Shown: piece after piece, positions 1-12,600 of the stretch | Layout: the number at the start of each line of letters is the position of its first letter | Position numbering within the stretch: position 1 is the stretch's first letter | Assembly (NCBI RefSeq): GCF_001039355.2 | Contig: NW_019775767.1 | Coordinates: 30,511 to 94,510, forward strand | Source: Lingula anatina | Taxonomy: Eukaryota > Brachiopoda > Lingulata > Lingulida > Lingulidae | Reading direction: 5' to 3' | Length of the DNA stretch: 64,000 nt | The notes under the pieces: generated by a model | What the model saw: only the letters and a program-made list of their open reading frames with translations | What the model was told of the DNA's origin: nothing | The model's database searches: none | Program-made: the position numbers and the translations under genes

Positions 1-99
1 CCCCCCCCCCCTCCCCGTAGCGTTAGGACTGTCAATATACAGGATTTATCGCTACATCAAACTGCTTGGATTATATAAAAATCCTCACAGGTAACATCT

Positions 100-395
100 A
101 GGACCAGGACGAGGACGTAATGCCTCAGTTAACAACTTCGGAAACGCCCATGTCAAAGTAAACGGGTACAGAATGTATCGATTAATTTAACAGCTCGAAG
201 TGAAAAGAGCCTTATAAGTAGCATTCAAGACCAGACGCATCAGTAATGCCTCAGTTAGCAATTTCGGGCACACCCATGTCATTGCATACGTGTACAGAAT
301 TCAGCGCCTCATTAAACACTTGGAAGTGAAAAGAGTCTTAAAAGTAGCATTCAAGCCCAGACGCGGAAGTAAAGTAAGTTAACAACTTTGGAAAC
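100..395. repeat. 126-bp tandem repeat, about 2.4 copies
   Basis: Units starting near 101, 227 and 353 share TAATGCCTCAGTTA and GAAGTGAAAAGAG blocks with about 80-85 percent similarity by eye. Confidence 0.7.
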
Positions 396-735
396 TGACA
401 CACCCAGGCTTTAGCGTAGCGGAAGTCAAGGTCCAGAGAGCAACACAAGGCTCTCTGTTAGGGAAAACGTACTTGTTCAGGTGATAGAATATATATGTAC
501 ACTGTTCGTATCCTTTTTCATCCTTTGACGATTCTTCCTTTACTTCATGGCTTTCCATTATTTTATTTTTATTTATTTATTTATTTATTTTTTTGATTGT
601 CTTTTATTATTTACCTTAATTAAACCGTTGAATGTATCCCATATGCTAGGTGATAAGTGCATCAATCAATTTCTTTTCATAAATCAATTAAAAAGTCGTA
701 AACGGTATCGTTTTATGATGTTTCAAACTGCTAGT

Positions 736-799
736 AAAAGCATCCACAGTAGTTGACCTTGTGGACCCTCTACCAGGTTATTATTCTGTGGATGCTTTT
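736..799. repeat. 14-bp perfect inverted repeat (hairpin)
   Basis: AAAAGCATCCACAG at 736-749 pairs exactly with CTGTGGATGCTTTT at 786-799 across a 36-nt loop. Could be a small MITE remnant or chance. Confidence 0.55.
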
Positions 800-1576
800 G
801 CTGTGACAGTACAGAGATTAGCCATTTATTTAACCAGAGACATATCTCTTCATATCTAGTGAAAAATCAATCTGTGGCCCTGGTAGAGGATAGACCTTGT
901 GCACAAGTATCACAAAAAAGAAGCACTTTTATAGCCAAGTCTGTAATGAAGAAATTGCCATTTATGCACACAGCTACATGTACAAGTTGAGCAGTATATC
1001 TTCATGTAGTACAAAATAATTACTGTCGGGATACAGAAAGGTGAATTTCAATTATGATGACGAAATTCGAAATATATGAACTGGAAAACGAATTTATTGG
1101 CGGTAAATTCTCCACAGTCATACATGTACAAGTAGTCAGGGTATGTCTCAATGATAAAGGGAAACCTGCTGAAATTTTGAGTGATATCAATCTTATGCTA
1201 AATAAAAGTCTAACGCATATTGAATACCATACACGTTATAGTAGGCATGTGAAAAGGAATGATATTTTTACATACCAGTTCAAGAGACGATTTCATGTTT
1301 AACCTCCGATTCCGGATTGCAGCGTGCTTCTTCATCAATGTGAAGTTAAATGTACTCTTTACTAAACATTTTGTATGTGTTTAATGTTACATTTTCCAAC
1401 ATTTATGAATATAAAGCAAAATATGATGCTTATTCTAAGCGAAAAGCGTGCTCACAAGATCGGCGCCATGTTGCCCATGTCCCAATGTTGTTAACCAGTA
1501 TCGTGGACGCGCAAATATATGTACATCATGTGTACATGTAGGTCGATACAAGATATAATATATTCCATACGCAAGT

Positions 1577-1594
1577 TGTGTGTGTGTTTGCGTT

Positions 1595-1659
<65 letters not shown>

Positions 1660-1690
1660 TGTAGAGAGACAGAGAAGAGAGAAAGAGAGA
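1577..1690. repeat. (TG)n(GA)n microsatellite in gene A 3' flank
   Basis: On the transcript strand this is a (TC)n(CA)n tract starting about 125 nt after the stop. Equivalent GA tracts follow genes B and C at the same distance. Confidence 0.85.
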
Positions 1691-1813
1691 AGGTCAAAAG
1701 GTCAAATCGACTTAATTTAGCAGATTGTATGTCAGAATAATTAATAATTAGGTCCCAAATGTCCTCTGTTGCTTTATTCTACTGACCCGACCTCAGTATG
1801 ATTTCTAAGCCGA

Positions 1814-2310
1814 CTATTCATAGTCGTTTTGCTGGGCTCTGCGTTCGTAGGCTGCTAAATGTGCATGTTCACCGATAGGTGTCGGCTCCTCTCCTCCGAA
1901 GCTTAACTTCGTGTACGCTATCTGCTCCTGGTCGTCCTTTACCATAATGCTTTCATAGGGCTGGTCTGGGTTCGAGGCACTAGTAGCACCGGTTTGCACT
2001 GTCCAAGGCCCCGTATATTGTCTCCCATCACTATTCTTCTCCGTTCTGTGTTTTGATGCTGGCAGGACTTTGGCGTTTTCATAGGCAACATTGTCGTAAT
2101 CCTGCGCCTGGGTAACATCTGGTGCCGAGGAGCGTTTTGTCCCTGGTCTCCGGCCGTTGTTCCTATAGCGTCGACATACAAAGAAAACCAAAATGGTGGT
2201 GAGGACGAGGGCCACAATGATGGCAAATGTCACGCCGATAATAACATCTACTGGCGCTGCTGCATCCCCATCTCCTGGAGCATCTGAGTCAATTACCTCC
2301 ATGTGTTGAC
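1814..2310 (-). CDS. Gene A exon 6: transmembrane helix and cytoplasmic tail
   Basis: Acceptor ttaccacag, then (G)QHMEVIDSDAPG, a hydrophobic helix starting at VIIGVTFAIIVALVL, the basic stop-transfer CRRYRNN, and the tail. Tail motifs in order: [40 protein letters not shown]-stop. IAYTKL fits the ITIM consensus. YESI and YTKL are spaced x10, as in an ITAM. The tyrosine of PIGEY is replaced by His. An AATAAA on the minus strand at 1778-1773 could be the poly(A) signal. Confidence 0.88.
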
Positions 2311-5300
2311 CTGTGGTAAAATTATGAGCCAGAACGTAACATGTTTTAATTCATACAATGCAATTTCCAACGGTTTATTATTAAGTTGATTTTCATATTA
2401 TGTCAATTATACATGTATAAGTGGGCGCTCAGGGTAATTCCGTTCAACCTCTTATCAATAACAGTTTGCGCGAGCCATATGAAGGATGCGTATTTTAAGC
2501 CTTTTGCAAAAAAAAAGTGACAACAAGTTAACTTGTATATGGCGTTGGAATGGCAAATAATAGGACACCATCAAACGGGACTGACTATGAAGCAGATTGC
2601 CAGGCAGGTCAGCAGCAAGTTAAGTTCCCAGTCTGGTACTTAAATGGCGTTAAAAAAGCATGTTCGTTGCCTGGAAAGAAAATCCATTATTATTTACCAA
2701 TACACCCACGTCCATCGGACGCCAGTCCATACCCATTTCTACATGAACACGTGTAGCTACCACGTGTATTGTGACAGTTATGATCACAGACATGAGTTCC
2801 CTTGCTGCACTCGTCAACATCTACAAAAAAGTTTTAAAAAAAGAGTTAATCTGTGTAATGTGACAAAATTTTTAAATATTATCTTCACCTTTCCTTCTTA
2901 GTCGGTGTTATTGGAACCACTACCGTAAAGAACCAGAGGATCAGAGAGGCGATACTGCCTCCGGATATTGTACCACCAGCTGGAGTAAGCGCATTCATAT
3001 GGACCCCCCCCCCCCCGAAAAAAAGGGACACCACCACCAGTCTTTTGCTTGACAAGCTCTATAAAATCAACAAGAGTTCTCAAAATATGCAAAAAAAAAA
3101 AAAAAGGTACAATCAAGCAGATTTTCAAATTGGCCTGCGTTTTCCTACCATTGATCACTCCTGTGATTCTCTAGACAAAAGGCCTACTGGTTTTCCTTGA
3201 AATGTGTTGTCAGTGATGCATATGTGCTGACAAAAGAGAAAACCTAGGGGCAACGCCGGGCACATCTCTGCTAGTTTTGAAGATATGAGGGGCAAGAAAA
3301 TATGCATAGCTCAGTTCATGGTGAAAAAGTAGGTCAAAGGTCAATTTCAATATCATAGTATATGAATTTCTTTTCAAGTTCAATAGTAACCATGGGCATT
3401 TCTTTGCCAATTTTGCAGATTTAAAGACCAGAAAACATGCAAAAAGCAGTTCATCATAAAAAGTAGGTCAAAGGTCAATTTTAAGGTCACAGTAAATTGT
3501 CTCTAATGACTTTCTATTCAAATTCAATAGTAACTATGGGCGTATCTTTGCCAGTTTTGAAAGTATAAGCATTAAAAAAGTTGCAAGGTTCAGTTTATGG
3601 TGTATAGTAGGTCAAAAGTCAATTTCAAGGTCACAGTAAGATAATCAGTATAAGACTTCCTATTCAACTTCAATAGTAACAATGGACCTATCTCTGCCAG
3701 GTTTGGAGCTAAAAGGGAAAGAAATTAGCAGAGTTCAGTTCATGGTGAAAAAGTAGGTCAAAGGTCAATTCCAAGGTCTCACTTAGATTCCCAGTATGTG
3801 ACTTCCTATTCAAGTTCAATAGTAACTATGGACCTATCTCTGCTAGTTTTGGAGATAAAAGGGAACGAAAATTTGCAAAGTTCAGTTCATGGTGAAAAGT
3901 AAGTCAAAGGTCAATTTTAAGCTCACAGTAAATTGCCTCTAATGACTTCTTATTCAAGGTCAATAGTAACTATGGGCATATCTTTGCCAGTTTTGGAGAT
4001 AAAAATGAACAAAACAATTTGCAAAGTTCAGTTCATGGTGAAAAGTAGGTCAAAGGTCAACTGCAATAGTAACAATGGATCTATCTCTGCCAGGTTTGGA
4101 GCTAAAAGGGAAAGAAATTAGCAGAGTTCTGTTCATGGTGAAAATGTAGGTCAAAGGTAAATTTCAAGGTCTCACTTAGATTGCCATTATATGACTTCCT
4201 ATTCAAGTTCAATAGTAATTATGGACCTATCTCTGCTAGTTTTGGACTAAATGTTACAATTTTGGAGTTACAATAATGTGCCATAAATTTCCTACAGAAA
4301 AAATTAATTAAAATAAAGAAAAGGTCATTTTGGTTGAAATTCTTGAAATGGGAGGTGCTCAGAAGTTCCAGATGTTCAAATTTCATGAAATACTGTCATT
4401 TTTGACCAGAAGTTGTCTGCCTTGCCAAGCCTTATGTTTTATTTTCCCGGGGTTCAAAATTTATTATACATTACCGTACTGCATATTTTGCTTTCACCAC
4501 CACTATGTACCTTTTAATACTGCATAACTCGAAAACCGTATGGAATACAAAAAAAAAACGGAGACCACACGCACGAAAACGAAGTAAATACTCCAGCGCA
4601 GAAGACTACTGCAATCATACTGCAAACATGCTTCAAATCTGCTTCGATTGGGGAGCTTATTAGCATATTTGAAACATGCTTCTATCATGCTGCTAATCTA
4701 CTGCATTAATGCTCCTCCTCTGTACAACCCTATGTAATTTTTGAAGTAGAATTGCAGTAGGCTATACTGCATTTCTACTGCAAATATGCTCCACACCACT
4801 ACTGCGTTAATGCTTCTTTGCTACTTCGATACTACTGCATTTTCGTGCGGGGTGCACTTCCAGTGTTGGGCTAAAGCTCTACAAGATGCAAAAAAGAATG
4901 GGTGTCTAGCATTAACGGTTTCCGATGGAGACAGTTTTCAGTTTCGGTATCTTATGGCCGCTACTCCCGTGAAAATGCACCGATTGACCCCAAATTCACG
5001 GAAATGAAAGATGACCCGAAGGGTAACACTTTCCAATAATATTATTGGTTAAGTCTGTGTAGTTTCTGAATAACAGCGCAAATAATTTTTTTTCGTAAAA
5101 AAATTGTTTTTTTTTTTTTAATCTTGGCCCGTTTGACCTTGAAATAAAGGTCAAAGGTCAAATCCAAGGGCATATTTGAAATCTCCATATATGACTTTCA
5201 GTCAGCCGTCTGTAGAAATTTTCCCCATAATTTCTTCCGTAGGGTAGATAATTAGCATTTAATTTTGCCATTTTTGGACAAGGGTGCATTGCAATGAGTG

Positions 5301-8300
5301 CCACACCTAGTAGTAGGCTTGTTAAGGGGTCAAACGCTGCATTTTATAGTACAAATGGATAACTTGGCATAAATGTTCCTTGGGCCAAAAGAATTTTTTT
5401 TATCCAAAGAGACGCGCTCTATCGATGGATAAATTTGCATAAATTATGCAAATTAGTTGCCAAAATATATAATATTTCATATTCCCATTAATTTTTGGCC
5501 TAGAAAATTGTATAGATTATCAAACCTGACTAAATTGGGGACAAGGAACCCATTTTTGATCATTTGGAAGCAATTGGTGGCCATTTTGTGCCTCAAATCC
5601 AAGATGGCCGCCTCCCGCCATTTTATAAGTGGACATAATTTTGCTTTTTTATGCTGAATTTTGAAGCGTTTGGTCTATATATATACTTGATATATATATA
5701 TATATATATATCGCTTCCTACTATTTTGGGGATGCAAAAGTCATTTTTGATATTGTTTTGGTGATAGTAGGTGATTTGAAGGGACAAAGAGGGTGTTTTA
5801 ACTGCCTACCAAGATATGTGTGAACGCTGCAAAACCATGGATATCGATTATCCGTATTCAAATATATCTCAGTGCAATATTTTGTTATATACTATCCATA
5901 TTGGACTAAAGTATGAGCAAAAAAACTCATTTTTACCATTATGGCGGCCATTGGTGGCCGTTTTATCCCTCAAATCCAAGATGGCCGCCAAAAACCATTT
6001 TGAAATTGGGCATAATTCGCTATTTTGAAACTACATGTATTACATCTTTGTAAATGAGTAATACGTCATTTTATATTATTTTGTGGTGCAGAATACATTA
6101 TTTGTTTCATAAAATTTGTGCCTCAAATCCAAGATGGCCCTCATACGCCATTTTCAAATTGAGCTTTATTCACCATTTTAAATCTATCACACCTTCATAA
6201 GCGTGCCATACGTCATCTTTTTATTATTTCCTGGTGCAGAATGCATTTTTGGTTTCATAAAATGTAAATAGAAACTTTTATAAGCCTCCAAATAAATATA
6301 GGATTCAGTCGCCACATAGGCCTGCAGTTTATATGTACAATTAGTAATCCAATTAGTACAAAACTGCTTTTGCCCGATCTATAAAACAAGTGTCAGCAAA
6401 CAAAATGGCCGAATTAAAGCAAAAGAATACATCTTTGACCGCATGAGGAAAATTTTTAGCCATCATTTTTATCAAAACCAAGTGTTGGTTGCATGCCGCT
6501 ATTTTAATAATTTGGTATAATTTATAACCTTTGAACCGTGGGACCCTCATTCGCTTGTATTAGGTAAAATGGTACTATTCTGGGGGCTCAAAATTAATTT
6601 TCCGGTGCTAATTTGGTGACAGAAGATAATAAAAAGGTAATAAAAGGTTGTAGTCTGTTGAATCTGTTTCAAAAATGTGGAATCCGAACCACATGCTCAA
6701 ATACATCATCTAGATTTATCTTAAGTGACCATCCACTAAAAGATACTGAATAATTTAAAGGTAAGCAATAAATATATATACATAGAGGTATTATATTATT
6801 AATCTTTTACTGGTCAATGTGAACCAAAAAGCCACATGTACATTTACTGGGGCTTGCATTTGCATGTTAAATATAGTCCAGAAGATTTGAAAGGTGAAAA
6901 ATGTGTCGTCTAATAATACTATGGAACTTGGCTTGTTGTGTTGATGCGTAAATGCCCGTGAAAGACAAGCAAATGGACTTTGCTTTGAAATAGCTCCAGA
7001 TCTTGTCTGCAAAATTATCCAGCAGCACGGCAAAAAGAAACATGCATGATCAGCTCTGGTAGGCCAATAAGACAACAGCCAGTAAGAATTGAGGTTTTGT
7101 CAGTGTCCTATGAGAAACAGCCAAACAATATATTAAAATCCAGTTTCCAGAGAAACGTCAATGCATGAGAACATGTCGCATCAGAGGAAAGTGGTTTCTT
7201 TACACAAAAGAAGGAATCTGCAAAACCAACTAGAAAGCAGCAGCTGCGCAGGTAGGCAAGAGGGATAAAGCAAAAAAGTCGAGGAAGCAATTTCTTTTCC
7301 TAGTTGACAGTGACAGTGATCATTTCTAGCATGATTTGGCCAGACAAGTCATCTCACTTCCAATAGAAATCCATAAGGCGACTACATAGTTCTCATTGTT
7401 TCCAATAGACGAACAAGCACAAAACATCTTCAGTATATGAAAACTACAAGAAAATTCATCTTGGAATCATCTCAAAACAATTATGCATTTTTTATTATCC
7501 TCTGTCACCAGAATGACACCAGAAATTAATTTTGTACTTCCAAAATAGCAACAATTGATGTATTACGATCATATGAAAGTCCAACAGCTCAAAAAAGGTA
7601 AATTATGCCATAATTTTAAAATAGCGACAGGCTCTTGGATATGAACAACGGAACAGCTAACAGTAGTCACCATAAAGTCGAATCAGCCATGCTGGTCTCT
7701 TGCACTTAATCTATGTCTGGCAAAACCATTTTATAATTGTTATATAACATATTTTTGCACAAATTTGACTTCAAGACGTATACAAGCGAAGGTGAAGACG
7801 TAAGCCTGTATTGGTGTTGGAGCCTTGTAATATTTTCTTTTTGTATTATATCTCAGAAGAGATAAGACATATGACTTCTACAACCCAAATGATGTATAAC
7901 ATGCTAGTGTAAGAGCAATAGCTTCAAATTGATGAGTTATGCCTTATCCGTATTTCAAAATTGACTGGCGGCCATCTTTGATTTGAGGATCAAAATGGCT
8001 ACCAATTGTCCCCAAAGCACCAAGTATGTGTTATTTACCTTTAATTAAGCCATTTTGGTCTCTTACACTTGTTTCAAGCTCTTTAGGATTTTATAAAACA
8101 TTGTGTACTAAATAGACTACATGGCACATGTAAGTCTATTTGACAACTTAAGCCTACATGCATATTGATTTTGGAGGCTTAAATAGTTTGTACTCACATT
8201 TCATGAAACAGATAATGTATTCTGCACCAAAAAATAATATAAAATGACGTATTACTCATTTACAAAGATGTAATACATATAGTTTCAAAATAGCGAATTA

Positions 8301-9457
8301 TGCCCAATTTCAAAATGGTTTTTGGCGGCCATCTTGGATTTGAGGGATAAAACGGCCACCAATGGCCTCCTTAATGGTAAAAATGAGTTAGTTTTTTGCT
8401 CATACTTTAGTCCAATATGGATAGTATATAACAAAAAATTGCATTCAGATATATCTGAATACGGGTTATCAATATCCATGGTTTTGCAGCGTTCACACAT
8501 ATCTTGGTAGGCAGTTAAAACACCCTCTTTGTCCCTTCAAATCACCTACTATCACCAAAACAATATCAAAAATGACTTTTGCACCCCAAAATAGTAGGAA
8601 GCGATATATATATATCAAGTATATATAGACCAAACGCTTCAAAATATTCAGCATAAAATAGCAAAATTATGTCTACTTTCAAAATGGCAGGTGGCGGCCA
8701 TCTTGGATTTGAGGCACAAAATGGCCACCAATTGCTTTCAAATGATCAAAAATGGGTTCCTTGTCCCTAATTTAGTTAGATTTGATAATCTATACAATTT
8801 TCTAGGCCAAAAATTAATTGGAATATGAAATATTATATATTTTGGCACCTAATTTGCATAATTTATGCTAATTTATGCATCGATAGTTGAAACATTTATG
8901 CCAAGTTAGACATTTGTACTACAAAATGCAGCGTTTGGCCATTTTTTTGGTCCTTAACAAGCCTACTATAGACCCCAGCACCGACAAAGCCCAAATTTTA
9001 CGTGGAACGAGTTGAGATTATAGGTGACCTAAACCCAAGAGATGGGTACGATGGCCCTTTCCGTCTAGGAGGAGAAGCGGTAACGGTAACATGGCGGCGG
9101 AGCCGGCGGAACGATCCGGACGCGACTAAAACCATGTGTACCGCCAGCGCTTACGCTGGTGGTACAATAAGTTAACCCCTAGGAATTCATTATGAGAAGT
9201 TACAAAGATAATGGATTTAACAGCAAATGGAACTTTTTATCGCTTATACTCTATTCAAACTAATGTTGCTACTTCTGCTATTATGGCCTACTGCTAATAC
9301 CACTTCTGCTATTACCATTGCTACCCCTACTAATACTACTGCTGTTCCTGCTATTAGTTCTAGTACCACTAGTACATTTTTTACTACTACAACAAGTACA
9401 ATTATTAATACTTCTACTACTGTCAGTTCTTTTCCAGTCACTATATAGCTTCTTATG

Positions 9458-9495
<38 letters not shown>

Positions 9496-9576
9496 TTGCT
9501 TCTACTACTGTTGCTTCTACTACTGCTACTACTACTACTACTACTACTGTTGCTTCTACTACTACTACTGTTGCTG

Positions 9577-9618
<42 letters not shown>

Positions 9619-12600
9619 ACCGGCATCACACAGTGTTCCACTGTAACCGCTTGTACAGGTGCACACATTGGGGGCGGTACAAGAGCCGTGGACACACTCA
9701 TCACTACAGACAGCTTGTATAACATACAAATGCATATTGTCAATCAATATGAACAATTATTATGGCAACAGTAACATGTATTGAAATTAATGAACTGCAT
9801 GCTTTGAACAGTGTATTCCTATTGACAGCGTTCTTTATAAACAGATCCCCTAATTTAATAATGAACCCACTAAAAATTTCTACTCGAAATATATGCGAAA
9901 AACCCCACAATATAAGACACGCCATTACCTTTACGATTCATGCAATTTAAGAAAATGCGTTCATTAGAATTTATGTTTCAAACTCAAATACATGTCGAAT
10001 GAAAAAATAAGCCAACAAATGATAAATAACCAATAATCAAATATATAAATAAGTAAATAAATACATTTTCAACATTTTACTTATGTATTATTAATGTACA
10101 TGCGAGTCACATCACGTACGTATGTTACAGGTTGTTCCAGTGTGATTCCAACCCGGACAACAAGCTTGGGTCAAGTTATATTGTGTCTTGTACACTGACC
10201 TGCTGTAGTATGTTATAAAATATCTGGAAAATGACAAAATTGTTAAAAAATAAATTAGATTAATGAGGCCCGGATGTGGTTTTGGAATCCAGGTGCGTTA
10301 GATCTTGATTACAGTTATTGGATTTACTTCAGCAATCATTCATTGTCTTAACAGATTATATCATATCCAAATAGGTTGAAAAAATTACGATTGGTTCACT
10401 CATTTTACTATATTAACATTCTTTACAGGCACGACGATAAATCACCACCTCCATTCCGAGGGTGATTCAAAAATCAGAAAATGCATTCACTCCGACACTC
10501 TGTTAACATAGTGGCAGTTGGGTGGGTTTCTACTACATGTATTCTCTGACCAAAGGGGGCGTTAATAGTCTGTTACAAAAATGTTGCACGGCTCACACTG
10601 CCATTTTGTATGCTATATAGGGAGCCCTGACTCACAGGGTAGGTTTCTACTTTTACCAAACGATCTGAATACAGCAATAAAAATGTGTAATGAAAATCTT
10701 TCTTATTTAATATTTTCGTCTGTAGAGAGAGAGACTCTAAACTCCAAATTACAACTTTATAGATATTTCACAGATTACCGTATATTTATTATAATATATC
10801 CAAAAATAGTTTTGCCTCCAAGAAGACCCAATTGAGACTATTCCGTACTTTTTACAGCTTGCTTTTTTATAGTTGTACACGATGAGATTAAATCTCGATA
10901 TAGTAAAAAGAAATAAAAAGAGATATTAAAGAGTAATATTCCAGCCAACCTGTATATGTGTGCCTGTATCTGGTGCTTTGGTTTCACCCTCCAAACCAGG
11001 AATTTGTGGAATAACGTTTGTGCTGCTGACTAAATGCTGATATGTACTGGTATTTCATGACTGATCTACTTTTTGTGTCAATATAATGTCACAGCCCAGA
11101 GTTAATAATGAAATCACCACGTACCTGGTTCGTCTGCAACGCAACCACCCAAAAAGACCACAATGAACTGTATATCGGTGAGATTGCCGTCTGCTTGCTT
11201 GTAAATAAACCATCACCGATGTACTTTTCCGTTGAGTACAGACATGTCTAAAACAAGACAAAAGTATGCACTAATTAAATTTACATTTACTGAGTTTAAA
11301 GAAGTATCAAAGTCATGTTTTTTCTATGTCTAAATATGCTACAAAACTAATTAATTCTTTCACAATTCAGACCTTTAAAAACATCAAATCACTAAATTAT
11401 GCACAGGGAAACATTTCTGTTAAAGTTACTGGTCTGTCAATCTATTGCCTCAGGCTGTCAGTCAATGGCCTTGAGAACTGGTTAGATTGGATCTTATCTA
11501 CCCGTCAGAAGTGTTTTAAAACAATATTCCATATTATTGTTTATTAGTCAAAGTACAGGGTTACCACTTAATATGGAATATTATTTTTTGGCGAACAAAT
11601 TTTCTACAAAATATTTAATTTCTCTCTTACTATTTTAAATCTAAAACTGAGGTGTCAACAGGGGCACCTACTCCAATACCTCGACCAGGGTGTCCGCGTA
11701 AGACACCAAGAAGACAGGATCGTCATCTTCTTAGAGGACGCCGTGCTGGTCTTACAAAGACAACCAGTGTCCTCAGAAAAGAGAGGCAGAATGTCATTCA
11801 AACGCCCGTTTCAAGGTCCCTCGTGAACAAGAGACTACTGCAAGCCGGTTATTTTGCACGAAGGCCAGTAAGGAAACCACTGTTAACAGCAGGTCATATA
11901 CAGTGACGTTGGCAATGGGCTGGGAGCCACGTGCGTTTGCAGCCAAAACACTGGAATTTCGTCGTTTTCAGTGATGAGTCCAGATATGAATTTTTTGGGG
12001 TTGATGGGCGAATCCGTGTCCACCGACGTGTACGAGGGACATAAAACAATGATTGTGTACTGCCTAGGGTGCAAGTAGGGGATGGTAACGTCTCTGTTTG
12101 GGGAGCATTTCATGTCGGTGCCCAGAACCAGTTGGTTTCTCTAGGAGGCAACCTCATCCAGGATTCCTACAGAGACATTCTACAATGCTTCGATTGGTAA
12201 GAGTCATCTTCAGGAACAAATTTGTGTACCAAGACGACTGCGCAACCCAACATCGAGCCCGCAGAATCACAGTTTTTCTTCAAAACCAATGGGTTCAGCA
12301 ACTGCCCTGGCCTGCAAACTCTCCAGGTTTGAACCCAATTGAAAACCTTTGGGCAAAAGTAACTCACATAATTAATAGCTATGGTCATCGTCCGGTAAAA
12401 AGTGATGAGCTGCGACAGGCAAATATCACTGCGTGTAATGATATCCCCATCCAAACTCTAAAAAACGTGTCACAGGGTACGCCATGTAGGATGAGGGCGC
12501 TGCAAGCGGCTGCTGGAGGTCATACCCGCAATTACTGACTTTTCATGATTTACTGTAGTGAGTTCTTTGACTGTGTAACATATCACTGTCCGGAGGCTAT

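Larger units (their letters stand above)
1..1813. other. 3' flank of gene A
   Basis: No gene recognised. Contains a tandem repeat (100-395), a hairpin (736-799), a stretch (about 1050-1280) homologous to the 3' flank of gene C (about 31880-32050), and a TG/GA microsatellite. The short open frames here are not supported. Confidence 0.5.

Noticed and set aside
1054-1302. 82-codon open frame downstream of gene A
   Set aside because: The homologous flank of gene C is frame-disrupted, so it is unlikely to be coding.
5816-6028. Conserved roughly 70-codon protein present twice (also 8285-8500)
   Set aside because: Both frames lie in the arms of one foldback, so the second copy follows from symmetry and is not independent conservation.
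9318-9774. Leu/Tyr/Ser/Thr homopolymer frames
   Set aside because: Products of the CTA triplet repeat read in several frames.
11652-12538. Domesticated transposase gene
   Set aside because: Stops and frame changes interrupt the frame, and terminal repeats with TA are still present, so it is a dead transposon.
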